DNA from: Didymodactylos carnosus
Lineage: Eukaryota; Rotifera; Eurotatoria; Philodinida; Philodinidae
Assembly (NCBI GenBank): GCA_905250885.1
Contig: CAJNOQ010001682.1
Span: 1 to 29,418 of the forward strand
DNA length: 29,418 nt
Reading direction: 5' to 3'
The notes beneath the pieces are model-generated. The model worked only from the letters and a program-made list of their open reading frames with translations. It had not been told where the DNA came from and did not search any database. The translations under genes and the position numbers were made by a program. Below, piece after piece: positions 1 to 10,567 of the stretch; position 1 is the stretch's first letter; each line of letters opens with the position of its first letter.

Positions 1-45
1 CGTGTGAAATCTCGGTCCAAGTTTGGTCTACTTGGAAATCTGTCT
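1..45 (+). repeat. Outer terminal inverted repeat, left copy
   Basis: The reverse complement is found at 2194-2238 with no difference that I could see. It may continue to the left of the window. Confidence 0.8.
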
Positions 46-51
46 ACAGTT

Positions 52-180
52 ATGAGCAGTTACAGTTTTGACAGTTATAGTTTTACAGTTATACAGTTAC
101 GACAGTTACAGTTATAACAGTTACACTGTTATGACAGTTACAGTTTTCACAGTTACAGTTAACTGGTAAAAAACTGTAAC
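52..180 (+). repeat. Degenerate ACAGTTA minisatellite
   Basis: The words ACAGTTA and ACAGTTAT recur more than ten times with short irregular spacers, ending in an inverted AACTGTAACTG. The array lies between the outer and inner inverted repeats on the left side only. It contributes to the left side being about 145 bases longer than the right. Confidence 0.7.
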
Positions 181-310
181 TGGTGCATACCTATATCCGT
201 TCCAAAATACACGGCAGTCGACTGCTTTTTGAGGAACGTTTGGTAGAAGATAGGTAGAGACCTGTGATTCTTTCTATTCAATAGCCAAGATCTGTACGCT
301 ATCCAATAGT

Positions 311-477
311 GAGTTAAAGAGACAACGTTTGCCTACACCACAACAACAAGTTTACTCCGCATACAGGTTGTTTCTTGATTCAAATGTCCTGTAGTGTACT
401 CACACTGATCTGCCGCAAGCATTTCTCAAATTCACTCACCCTTAAACAAGCAAGAAAGCTCGTAGAAGCTTAATAAG
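311..477 (+). repeat. Inner inverted repeat, left copy
   Basis: This pairs with 1908-2073 (positions sum to about 2384) with scattered mismatches. Shared blocks include CACCCTTAAACAAGCAAGAA and TTTACTCCGCATACAGG. Confidence 0.75.
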
Positions 478-1907
478 TTCAAATAAAATCGCTTTCCAAA
501 TGGATTCAACTGCTTGTAACGTACTTATGCTTGTAACATATGGGAGGTATTTCTATCTCACCTACCTCTTAGTATAGAAATAAAAACGTGTTTGTTATAA
601 ACTTATATATTTTACAGTGATTGAAGAAAGTAGTTTTTTTGAATGATTAGAACAGAATAAATTTGGTTCATATTTGTCGCGGTGACGATTAGTCGGACGA
701 AGATTTTTTTGTGCCCAGAATTAAGACAGATTTGTGTCCGTTTATGTTTTTGTGTGCTCGTTTAAGACTTTTTTTTCCCGACCGGAATACAAAAACATCT
801 TTTTACACTTTCATACCCGGAGACAGATATGTGCGCGGATTTGATTGATTTGTGCCCAGTTTGTGTGCGAGAAAATTTAATAGTAGAAGTAGAGATGAAC
901 ATAAGTTATCCTGATAGATATCGCCTGTGGACATACGTCTATATGTTTATGCACAAGATGCATAAAGTACTATACTTTATTCACAGACCGGCAATGTTGA
1001 TCAAGGATTTTTTTCATAAATTTGATTGATATATCATGTACAAATAGAAAATTCTAAGTACTCATCGGATTATCTTAGTTCAAAGATAGTGCTATAATTC
1101 AAAAACATATGTATGTAAAGGTGCAATTGGTTTAATGATGCATTTTGGTTATTATATTTTAACAGCCAACAAAATTACAAAATTTTCAGAAACGACGCGG
1201 AAGTCTAAGAAAAGTCGGAAATGCGTTGTCTGGTGTTTAGCTGTTCTACTTGCATATTCTATCTATTCTTTCTATTTTGCCATCACCTCAGTATATAAAT
1301 GATAATAATAAGCTGAGATCTTGCTCATTATTATTCCTAATCTAATTAAAACAGGGTACAAATCAATCAAATTCGGGCACAAAAGTGTAAAAAGATTTTT
1401 TTGTACCTGAATCAGGCACAAAAAAATAACAACTAAACTACTCTGGAGAACAGCAGCCCGCCTTCGAGTTTTTCTTGTTGGTTGTGTGCTTTCTCAGCTG
1501 TCTCATAATATAGCAATAATACAATCAACAGAAAAGTCAAGAGAAAATAATACAAAGTTTCGCTAATACTTTTCATTATTCAGTCAAAATGTTTAATTAT
1601 TTGTGTTAATTAAAAACAAATGTTGTGTGGAACACTACTTTATGTTTCATACTAAATTTGACATCTTGATCAATCAATGATTACAGAAGCTCAATGGCTT
1701 TCTCCCAAAAACATTTATACCTCTACTGCTTCTCCATGGCACTACGTTTAATCGAAAAATTAAACAGCAGTTATACTCAATTCTCTACGACGTCTTTAAA
1801 TAGACGATGGCAGATAATTGGATTACCATTGGAACTTCTTTTAGTTAGGTTTCGTTCTATCAAAGTTCTTGGTAATTTTAATGTGTTCAATTAGTTTTTA
1901 TTTTAAG

Positions 1908-2073
1908 TTATTGAGCTTCTACGAGCTTTCTTGCTTGTTTAAGGGTGAGTGAATTTGAGAAATGATTGCGGAAGATCAGTGTGAGTACACTACAGAGCAT
2001 TTGAATCAAGAAACAACCTGTATGCGGAGTAAACTTGTTGTTGTGGTGTAGGCAAACGTTGTCTCTTTAGCTC
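1908..2073 (-). repeat. Inner inverted repeat, right copy
   Basis: Imperfect reverse complement of 311-477. The mismatches show the two arms have diverged, unlike the large palindrome at the other end of the window. Confidence 0.75.
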
Positions 2074-2193
2074 AGACTAAGGATGTTCGGTTCTTGGTTG
2101 TCCCGCTGAAAAATGTCATAGAAACATCTTAACTTTTTATAACCAAATAGGTAAATAGTGAACATCCAACTGCGACACACTTGTGGGAAAGAT

Positions 2194-2238
2194 AGACAGA
2201 TTTCCAAGTAGACCAAACTTGGACCGAGATTTCACACG
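2194..2238 (-). repeat. Outer terminal inverted repeat, right copy
   Basis: This is the reverse complement of 1-45. It marks the right end of the fold-back element, and unrelated sequence starts at 2239. Confidence 0.8.
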
Positions 2239-3200
2239 ATCTTCTCTCAAGGACTATAGAATGTGTTTGATCTGAGTAGCAGACAGTTTTCAGTACTCGC
2301 CACAGAAGTTATCAATCATTGCAAAAAGGAAAAGATTTAGTTAGATCTTCAAAACGCGATACAACAAATCTTTTAACTAATTCTATAGCCTGTCAGAAAC
2401 TCTTTTGTATGAAAATTTTATGAATTAAATCAGTGGAAGGATTATTTGATGGAGATTACCGTATGCTGAATGATGAAGAGGATAGAAATTCATAATCAGG
2501 TGGTTTTGATGACTATAACCGACGAAGGAGAGTGATGCCTATACTCTAAAAAACAAGCGTCGTGTGCAAAACTCAGAGGGTTTAATAATGGGTTTAGAAA
2601 ACGTTAGAGTATTTGAGTCGTTCTTAAAAACCTAAAAGTTTTTGTGAACGTTTTATTAGTCTTACTGAACCTTACGGTTCTTTAAACTACTGTTTAGCAA
2701 AACAATTAGGGTTTTTTTTAAGATTGAAAGGTTTCGCGAAGGAGGTAAAAAATCCTTAGGGTTTTCTTTGTCTAGAAAAACTCAATAGAGTGTTTTACTA
2801 AACCCGTATGGTTTTTCATTCAACCTTGTAGGGTTTTTGAGTTTACGAAACTCTGAGATTTATCATCCAAAGGTTTTTTACAATTTCGTCAACAAGTATA
2901 TTGGTTTTTCATTTCTCCAAATCATCCGAAACCCTAGAATGTAGAAGGTTTCTCCGTACATATTTTTAATTAATTAATTAAGAATTAAGTCAATTTTTGA
3001 GTATTAGTCAGTGGAACAAGCTCGATCAATACGTCTGACTTAGTGCACATATTTGTCGGACTTCTATTTTTCTAGCATAATAGAAGTCATTCACAAGCAT
3101 GAAAAGAAAACTACTGAGAATGATGTAACTATATATGTGACAAGAAGAGAGAATATATAGATCCCTAGAAGTAGTACTACTTCTACTTACCTCTGGGTAT
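2239..3200. other. Gene-free stretch with AGGGTTTT-like words
   Basis: I see no gene here. From about 2570 to 2960 short words of the type AGGGTTTT, AAACCCTA and GGTTTTT recur every 20-50 bases in both orientations, without a fixed period. A short acidic and arginine-rich open stretch at about 2434-2560 is interrupted by a stop and is not recognisable. A TTAATTAATTAA run lies near 2970. The 3190-3220 stretch holds the small inverted words CTCTGGG, CCCAGAG and CCCAGAGG next to the following element. Confidence 0.5.
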
Positions 3201-3634
3201 TGCCCAGAGCCCAGAGGTAAACAGGTTACAACAAAATGCGTTTTCTTTTCGTTTTTAAAGAGCATAAAACGCGCTAAATGTTTCAAAACCAACGCTAATA
3301 AAAACGCGTTTCATAACGAACGAAAACACGTTTTTCGGAATTAGCAAACGATCGTTAAAAGAGCCGTTTAAACGCGCTTTTGTCGTTCAGACGTTTAAAT
3401 AACACGTTTTCTAACGACGTTAAAATGATATGATTTCGATTTTTTTCTTTTTCTAAACGCGTTTAGAAACGACACGTTAAAACGCGTTTTTATATAAAAT
3501 AAACGCGTTTCAACGGTCATTTTAACGCCGTTGGAAAACGCATTCAACAAAAACGCCAGAAAACGGTTAATTTAACGATCGTTCGGGAAAAACGCGTTTT
3601 TCGTGCCTTTCTAACGATATTTTTCGCCTGGGCA
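3201..3634. mobile_element. Small TIR element rich in AACGCGTTT
   Basis: The left end TGCCCAGAG and right end CGCCTGGGCA are inverted, and GTAT stands immediately outside both (3197-3200 and 3635-3638), as expected for a 4-bp target duplication. The 434-bp interior is dominated by variants of AACGCGTTT, CGTTTTT and AACGATCGTT. Exact AACGCGTTT occurs about five times, a self-complementary word that is unexpectedly CpG-rich for this AT-rich region. There is no coding capacity. The short TIR leaves the exact boundary open. Confidence 0.45.
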
Positions 3635-3639
3635 GTATA

Positions 3640-4790
3640 TAAAAAAGGAGACTCATCGTTTATCGAAAATTATCGCCCAATTTCACTTCTATACGTTGTA
3701 AGTAAACTCCGTGAGAAGATTATTCATAAGCAGCTGCTATCTTTTCTCCTCGACAATAGGTTGTTAAGCGCTATTCAGTTTGGGTTTAGACCGTCTTCTT
3801 CAACGTTAGATGCTTTACTAAGAGTTTTTCACTTTCGTCGTAGCAGCCTAAATAGGGCAAATCCTGAAAACGAGCATTGCATAGGGTTAAGTTTTGATTA
3901 CTTGGTATGGATGGGAGTGTTCTCAGTTTGGCGCACTCAGTTTGTCAAACTGGCGAGAGCTTTTCCTCTCAGCTGCCGGTTCTCTTGAGGGTTCAGCGTC
4001 AGTTTCATCGTCTGTGATAGATAGTTTTTTTGCTGATGACCTTTTTGTGGCTTTATCATTCAAAAAGTCGGAAAACATTTCTGTCATTCAAAACTTAGTT
4101 CAAGCCGAAATAGACAGGGTAACAGACTGAGATGAAAAAAATCATATGTCACTCAGCGTGGACAAATGTTCATACACATAGTTTTCAGTTGATCCTAAAG
4201 TAAAACCTGACCTCAAGTTAACTCTTTTAAACTCGAAGCTCTTGCTCGCTACCGATCCTAAACTTTTGGATATGTGTCTTTCTCACGATATGAAATGGGC
4301 AACACATATTCGCGAAGTAGCAACATCCTATCAATTCGCTTAGTTTTATATCTTTCTTGCGTTTTGCCCAAAATTGATGACTGCAGTGCTCTCTACGATT
4401 CTAAATTCACCACACATCTTGAACCATTAGAGGCAGTTCAACATTTAGCAAGTCATATTATTACCAGAAATTTCAATTACGAAACTGATAGTCTATCTCT
4501 AATCAATAAAGTAGGTTTGCCCGATCTCAGTGTCGTGTGTATAATGTTATTTTTTTATGTTCGCTCTAGACAGTTTCCATTTGCTCAAGTAGTTTCGCGG
4601 GAAATCAGCGTTGAATTGGATGTACTCGCAGTTTAGGGCCTCATTTTGTCTTGTCCGTCACGCACCGAATATTCCTTCCCAAAACCGTAAATATTACCCG
4701 AATTCTTTTACCAGAGACAAAGGACAATGAACTGCACAAAATGGCAGTACAATCATCCTTCTACCTCTTATAGTTGCTATAAAAATTGAG
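3640..4790 (+). pseudogene. Non-LTR retrotransposon RT relic
   Basis: Reading downstream from 3641, one frame gives KKGD followed by ENYRPISLL and then FGFRPSSST. These are typical of the fingers and palm start of non-LTR (Jockey/CR1-like) reverse transcriptases. In another frame, after a frame change near 3990, FADDLFV appears at about 4030-4050, matching the catalytic F/YADD motif. Further stops and frame changes follow, then a stretch like the region after the RT domain (LEAVQHLASHIITRNF, about 4430-4480). The catalytic block between FGFRP and FADD is too short, so part is deleted. The 5' end, including any endonuclease, is missing, because the relic begins right beside the 3201-3634 element. 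It is a dead fragment. The clade assignment is only approximate. Confidence 0.75.
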
Positions 4791-4835
4791 AATTACTATG
4801 TCAAAAATGTCACACCGTTACATTCGGACAAGCCG
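4775..4835 (-). repeat. Short dispersed repeat, copy 1
   Basis: Read on the minus strand this stretch has CGGCTTGTCC, TGTGACATTTTTGAC and TAGTAATT in the same order as the block in a TRAF intron at 18999-19060. The two are diverged copies of one repeat family. It sits just after the retrotransposon relic. Confidence 0.6.
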
Positions 4836-5631
4836 TATAGATAATACAAATATTATATATGAGCTAATTGCGCTGGTATTGTATCACTCATATCCGACAT
4901 GTAAAAAGGCTATACATTTTTATTAGTTAATGAATCTTAGAGAAATTTTTACATGTTATTTATCTAAACTATGCTCACTACCACTGAAAAAACGAACTCA
5001 AAGTTACAAGTGGTTATCGAGTTATTAGCAGCTCGATATGAAAACCATGATTTTAGCACCATGATTTTTTTACATCTCAACTTGCTCTTTGCAAATAAAT
5101 TGTAGTAGACACATGCTACTTTTAAATATGTGAATGACTTCCAAATACATACACTGTTGCTAGGTAAATTCACACTAACAATGGCGTCGCAGACTAAACA
5201 GTGCTTTTGTGTCCCACTAGGATCAACGCGATGTAGCTCAGCCCGGACTTGACTTAGACTTTATCCAAAATATGGAAAAGATAGCTGACAGTAAGAGTAA
5301 CATATTGAAAAAAAAATAAGAAATTAGTTTAATTATGTTTTTCGTTAGAGAGGAACAAAACATTTTTAAAACTGCCGATTTTCACACTAAATGTCCCGCG
5401 AGTTTTTTTGTCCAAAAATGCCCGACGAGTTAAAAATGAGAAAATCTCTATGAAAAGTCATTCAAACTAGACTTATTATATACCATTCGATTTGTCCTTG
5501 AAAGGGCTATCTGTCTTAGTAGATTTCGTTCCATGGGAGGTTAAACTTGAAAGTCTGGAAGGTTTTTATTCGTTTTCAGATATATTAGTTAGCAAAATGC
5601 TTATAACTTTTGAACGAAAGATGATAGAGAC
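4836..5631. other. Gene-free stretch with a possible exon remnant
   Basis: No intact gene is seen. An ATG at 5181 opens 23 codons starting MASQTKQCFCV. That resembles the cysteine-containing start of RING/B-box type proteins, but it stops at 5250-5252. A second short open stretch (DLDFIQNMEKIADSKSN) follows in another frame up to about 5320. This could be a broken first exon or chance. The rest is AT-rich and featureless. Confidence 0.3.
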
Positions 5632-6030
5632 AACTCCAGAAAAATCGATTTGGTGAACAGCTGGTTTTTCGCCTGTTACCGTCAAAAATTAAAAATCGTA
5701 TATTTCACTCATTTCTCGTCCAAACAGACAATTTTCAGGAAATGACTAGCAGAGATCATAGAGTATAGATCGAATCGAAAAGATCTGATCTAAACTTTGG
5801 TCGGGTGGGAGGTTTTACACAGATCCGCTAAAAAATCGTATGCATAAACTGAAAACCCTGTATAAGTTTTGCGGCTTGATTCTATGATCGATTCACTCTA
5901 TGATTTCTGCTAATCATTCCCTGAAAATCTGAGTCTTTTTGGACGAGAAATGAGTGAAATATATGATTTTTAATTTTTGACGGTAACAGGCGAAAAACCG
6001 AGTTTTCCCCAAATTGGCTTTTCTGGAGTT
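5632..6030. mobile_element. Fold-back MITE-like inverted repeat
   Basis: The arm 5632-5775 pairs with 5886-6030 (positions sum to about 11662). Shared blocks include TTTTTCGCCTGTTACCGTCA and ATTTCACTCATTTCTCGTCC read against the other strand. The arms are about 145 bp with a loop of about 110 bp and have moderate mismatches. No target-site duplication could be settled. There is no coding content. Reading frames that cross it are by-products. Confidence 0.65.
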
Positions 6031-6837
6031 GTGGTTTGGTGGGGAATAAAATGAACATCGCCACGACGAGCAGCCTGGTCGATTGCTTATGATCCACATG
6101 TTTCTGAGATTCCCAGACTTGACTGCAATAAGATAGGTATCCTCGAAAAACGTCTGTATCTCCGGAATCAAAGGAGATAAAGATTTGGGCCTTGCGTAGG
6201 TTTGAAGAGAAATTTTTTGGCTATCGACTGCTATTATTTGAGATTGGATCTCATACTTTGGTTCGGGAACGGTAACCTTTCGGATTTTGCCTCGAATGGT
6301 ACATCATGGTGGTTTTGGACAGGAGACTCTCCAACGAAAGGTGCACTTTTTCCGAAAGAAAGAAAGTAGCAGTTGGGGAATTTTTTATTTCGGGATCCCT
6401 GATGATAGTAGTATATAGTCTGAATAAAGAAAAGAATTTCCAAGCAAGTTTATTTTCTTGACTTTTTTGTTCAAACCGTACAATACCAGCGCAAGTAGCC
6501 CATATATTCCTATTACGGGTAACGCTGATACAAAAATACTCCTTCCTATTACGAAGTACAAGAATGTACAACAAATCAGCGTTACTTTTCTCCTAAAGTA
6601 GTAGTAGAAAAGAGTATTTTCAGAAAAGTATTAAACACATTTTCTGACTTATTTCTTCAGTGAAAAAAGAGTTTTTTTTACAAAAGCCCGTGGTAGCTAG
6701 TTACTTGTTTCTACAGATTTTTCTACAATACGAAATATGGTTCTTTTTCTTTAGTATATTCATGGTTCTTTTATCTGGATGAGGATTCCATTTTACTAAC
6801 TTTAGTCTGTGATGTTGAGATTTCTATATCTTAAAAA
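6031..6837. other. Gene-free AT-rich stretch
   Basis: I see no recognisable gene. Two overlapping open frames on the minus strand (6234-6443 and 6251-6574) lack known motifs and I do not support them. No clear repeat was found apart from runs of T. Confidence 0.4.
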
Positions 6838-7490
6838 CTAAAAGAGACCTTTTTCCAAAAAATAGCTTGGCATAGAGTACAACTTGTGTACTTCAAACTG
6901 CCAGAAAAACTGGAGAAGGGTACTTTCAAATTTGTTAACTTTTTAATCTGAGAAGTTGCCAGAATAAACACTAATTTCATGGTGAAGGGTCTCTTTCTTT
7001 TGGATAAAACGATAAAATTTGTTCTCTTCTCCATTTCTTGCTTTATATCTGTGTCTCTGTAGTATGCATAGAAAGAAGAAAACATCAAAGTTTCATTTAG
7101 CTGAACTAGTGCGTGGATTATATAGAAGTGAAAATGGATCCCCTATAGTTAGTTAATTTAATTATTATTCTGGAAGTTGGCAGAATATAGAATGCAGAAT
7201 TAAGACTACCATGACCCGAAGAGAAAGCCGGAAAATCATGCTAGTCCAGAACTCCTTAACAAATGATATCGCTTGTTAATTGGCAGAGAAAGTACATCTA
7301 TGTCTCATATTCAGCTCCGTTATTGACAGGCCTGTATTTCATAAAGTAGACGGTACCCTTTTCTAAAAAAATGGCTCGGCGTATAGTATATCTTGTGTAC
7401 TTCAAACTGACATAGAAAACGAAGAGGTGTGCATTCTAGTTAGTTTTATTTTAATCTGTTAAGTTCATAGAATATAGAGTAATTTTACAG
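6838..7490 (+). repeat. Diverged direct repeat units
   Basis: A block at about 6848-6990 (CTTTTTCCAAAAAATAGCTT, then CTTGTGTACTTCAAACTG, then TTAATCTGAGAAGTTGCCAG) recurs in order at about 7350-7480. A partial copy of its end lies at about 7150-7195. The units are about 500 bp apart and clearly diverged. No coding content is seen. Confidence 0.55.
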
Positions 7491-8261
7491 TGAGTGCAGC
7501 GAACATTTGGATCAAAAGCAAAAAAAATTTCAGACTTAGAAGCAATATCTATCGTATATCTCATATATCAACGTTATATCGTTCTCTTCTGTTCTCTATC
7601 TATTTTAGGAAAAAAATCTCTGGTTCACTCTCTATCGTTTCTTACTTTTCTTTTTTCGTTTCTGTGAATAAATCTATCAAATATAGAAAGCGCTTTAAGC
7701 GCTTAAAGCGATGAACAATGTGATGGTATCCCTTAAACTGTGCCAGTATCCGATGAATACGTTTTGGAATCGTCAAATGTTTCAAAATCAAGTATATAAT
7801 GGATCGATATGTGAGACGAAGCTTAGGTGTTTGGAAGATTTCAATTTTAAGTGTCAAGCGATTATTTGTGGTGACTAAATCAAGTCTTCAGTCAAAGACT
7901 GCTAGTAATGTGAACTTTTTAAGATTATTAAAAAATAATATTGTGAACTAAATACAACTCGTTTAATCAATGCCGAGGTCATAATAAAGTGTGTGAGAAT
8001 GTTTACGCCCGGGTGCTTTCAACAAAATTTTTTCTCTTTCCTAAACGTTCTTTTACCTTCGTTGGAAAATTCAAAACCTCTCAAACGCATTTCTAACGGG
8101 TTTAGCATTGCTTTTTACGTAGAAAATCATAATAGTAGTTCTCTAGGTGGAAATATCACTGAGCTATGGGCTCATAATCTGAAGGATTTTTCGAAAAACT
8201 CGCACTTTTTCAGTCTTTTCCTAATTTCTGCTAAAAGGAAAAGGTTTTGGAAAAAACGACA
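7491..8261. other. Gene-free stretch with AGCGCTT hairpin
   Basis: No gene is recognised. At about 7688-7710 the words AAGCGCTTTAAGCGCTTAAA form overlapping palindromes. An open frame on the plus strand at 7993-8355 runs into the next inverted repeat, has a biased composition and no motif, and is probably not a gene. Confidence 0.4.
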
Positions 8262-8960
8262 CATGCTTTGGTGGAACAAGACAAGGCGAATGTTCTGGCG
8301 TATGAAAGAAGTCTCTAGCTCTCATGGCAAAAAACTAGATAGCATTGCGCGGTGAGAACCTCAAGATTCGAGTGATCAGTGTTTGATCAGCTACAAGAGT
8401 TTAAGACTTGAAGAAAAGTCATTGAATGACAAGTGCCTAGATGTACTTCGCGATGCTAAATCCAAAAATCGCACCGGTGAGATCGAAAAATGAAAAGATT
8501 AGGGGATAATCGGGATTTTTCTGAAAAATCGATTTTTCGAGGTTTTTGACGCCCTCACAGTATTTTGAGGTTTTCTGCATGAAACTCGGTCAAATCGAAA
8601 AACTAAGATCCGATTCGTGGTCAGCAGCATCCGACGAATCAGAATATGTGTTTGAAAATTCAAAAGTTTTTCCACAAGTCTTCTTCAAGTCTTAAACTCT
8701 TGTAGCTGATCAAACACTGATCACTCGAACCTTGAGGTTCTCACCGCGCAATGCTATGTAGTTTTTTGCCATGAGAGCTAAAAAACAGACTCTTGGCGGA
8801 TAAATCATAGGACTGTTCTTCCGCTCATTTCTTGTTGGAATTTTCCAACGATTTCCTATGACTTATCAGCCAAGAGTCTGTTTTTTTGTGGGCATGCATA
8901 CAATGAAAAGAACAGAATAGAACATTCTCGCCTGTCGAAAGCACCACATTCAGCAAATCA
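8262..8960. repeat. Imperfect palindrome with inserted hairpin
   Basis: The arm 8317-8420 pairs with 8676-8779 (positions sum to 17096) with few mismatches. Weaker pairing continues outward: 8262-8310 with about 8925-8960, sharing GAACATTC and GCC-TGTC. The outer pairing is offset because the right arm contains an extra 108-bp hairpin at 8780-8887. It is a fold-back element or a fossil inverted duplication. Confidence 0.65.
8780..8887. mobile_element. 108-bp hairpin insertion
   Basis: AAAAAACAGACTCTTGGC at the left end and GCCAAGAGTCTGTTTTTT at the right end are inverted copies. The stem is about 34 bp and the loop about 40 bp. It has no counterpart in the left arm of the surrounding palindrome, so it was probably inserted later. 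Confidence 0.6.
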
Positions 8961-9277
8961 TAAACAAAGACAAAGGTAGGCGAACGCTAATCACAAAACT
9001 ACACGAAAGCCTGACTATTTTGGCAATGTGACTAATCAGAAAAATATTGGAACACTCATAGAAACGTAGTGACAACAATGAATTCATGAATAAAACACAT
9101 ATCAGAATGACTCAGGTCTTGAAATGAACCGATTCAGAGACAGTAAATATACCTCTGCACATCAGTGTGGGAGCACTATGGTCGTCGACTCCTGTATAAG
9201 GATCAGTTAAGAATCATCCTTGACATTTATAAGTACTAAATACGGTTCGTGTAAGAGCCTGACCGTATTCTTACCAG
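8946..9277 (+). repeat. Dispersed repeat, uninterrupted copy
   Basis: This matches the repeat at 22977-23718 and its mirror 21825-22566 in order: the stretch GCGAACGCTAAT, then ATAGAAACGTA, then GACAA.AATGAATT, then ACGGTTCGT near the end. It lacks the 386-bp TIR element that interrupts both palindrome copies, so it shows the empty arrangement. No coding content is seen. Confidence 0.65.
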
Positions 9278-10567
9278 ATTCTTAAACAAGCTTACGACGA
9301 AAAACGATATTGTACTATGAAAATGGATGGAAGGAAAAATCTGTTTGGCACCAGTAGATTAAGTTAAAATCATTGCAGAAAAGAATGGAGTTGAAAAACT
9401 TTGATAACACAAATTCGTTGCATCAGTTCAACTAGCCCCCTTTTTAGCCGCTTTTCGAGACGCATCGAATGGTGTATGAATGATTAGAGATCATCTTTAG
9501 TTTGATAGAGAAAAGTGACCGACAGTTCGAGTCGCATAGCGGGGACCTATGAAAAAATCTACTATCCAGCCCAAAACACAGTGTTAGTGGGCGTTTTTTG
9601 AATAACTCTTGACGGAAATGAGATAGGGACCTTCTGGTGCGGTTGCGTGACCTCTGCTTTTCGTGGTTTTGGTAGTCGTTTTCGTTTGAGTGGACTGTAT
9701 TCTGTGTTTTCGAGTTAGCGGCTTGTTTATTGTTTGTTTAGAAGATCGTTTCAGAGTAAGTTTTTCTGCGGTTCGGAAGGAAGGAAGAAACTGGTGTCAG
9801 TGATTTTTGAGTGACGTTGATCGGAATGATCAGTTTTAACGCGTATTCTCGATTTGTGATTTTTCTGGCTGGCTCATTCTTTGCAAATTTTGAGAGCATA
9901 TTTGTTTCTTAGAAGCCAGAGTTAGATTTTTATACTTTACAACCAAAGAAGAGCAATTCTGAACTTGCCGAAGTAGTAATACCAATATTTTCCTCATTTT
10001 TAATTATTTTCTAAAAATCAAAACTTTTTCACACGAAAACGATTTCTAGAAATATCAAAATCAGCTTTAAGTAGATAACTCGATTAGCATTAGTCAACCA
10101 TACCGAAGAAAATGAAAATTACTTTCTGTAAGTTGTGAATTTCACGCATCCCACATGTCCGGTTCGTTAGCGCCAGGATCTTTCAGTGAAGGGTTAGAGA
10201 ATGAAAGATGAATGTTACTTGTGTATAGGGCAGAAATGTATGAGACATTTTATCAGAAGAACGTTGTTTTGTGAAATAGTGACCCACCTGTATTTCATTC
10301 TTTTTTGACATCATATGATATGTGGCATAAGGAGATCATATCTTTATCTTGATTTTTCTCCGTTCTTTTCTTTTTTGCTTACGTTATTATTCTGGTCTAA
10401 ACGTCATATTTTTGTCTGTTCTAATTATTAACATTTTACGAGGTGTCTCAATGGTCTTATTGTTGCTTATGCTACGTCTCTGCTTCAGAACACGACTGGA
10501 CCGCATCTCGGCACATTAAGAATCTTCTGAAAGCTCATCCAATTGGTCCGCGAGTTTATCATAGGTG
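9278..10567. other. Gene-free stretch
   Basis: I see no supported gene. The segment 9600-9800 is less AT-rich than its surroundings, but I find no reading frame with a known motif. No tandem repeats stand out. Confidence 0.35.

Larger units (their letters stand above)
1..2238. mobile_element. Fold-back element with nested inverted repeats
   Basis: Bases 1-45 reappear as the reverse complement at 2194-2238 (left end CGTGTGAAATCTCGG, right end CCGAGATTTCACACG). A second, longer inverted pair lies inside at 311-477 and 1908-2073, with a few mismatches. A third, weaker pair lies at about 787-862 and 1357-1425, sharing TTTGATTGATTTGT and TCTTTTTACACTTT. No transposase-like reading frame is visible in the loop, so this is a non-autonomous or dead DNA element. 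The left end coincides with the window start, so the true terminus and any target-site duplication cannot be seen. The superfamily is unknown. Confidence 0.7.

Noticed and set aside
2570-2960. AGGGTTTT words as telomere repeat
   Set aside because: Spacing and orientation are irregular and no uniform tandem array exists.
6234-6574. Overlapping minus-strand open frames of 69 and 107 codons
   Set aside because: No motif, no splice context and two frames equally open; consistent with chance in AT-rich DNA.
7993-8355. 120-codon open frame
   Set aside because: It runs into the left arm of an inverted repeat, shows no motif, and has a skewed Phe, Ser and Lys composition.
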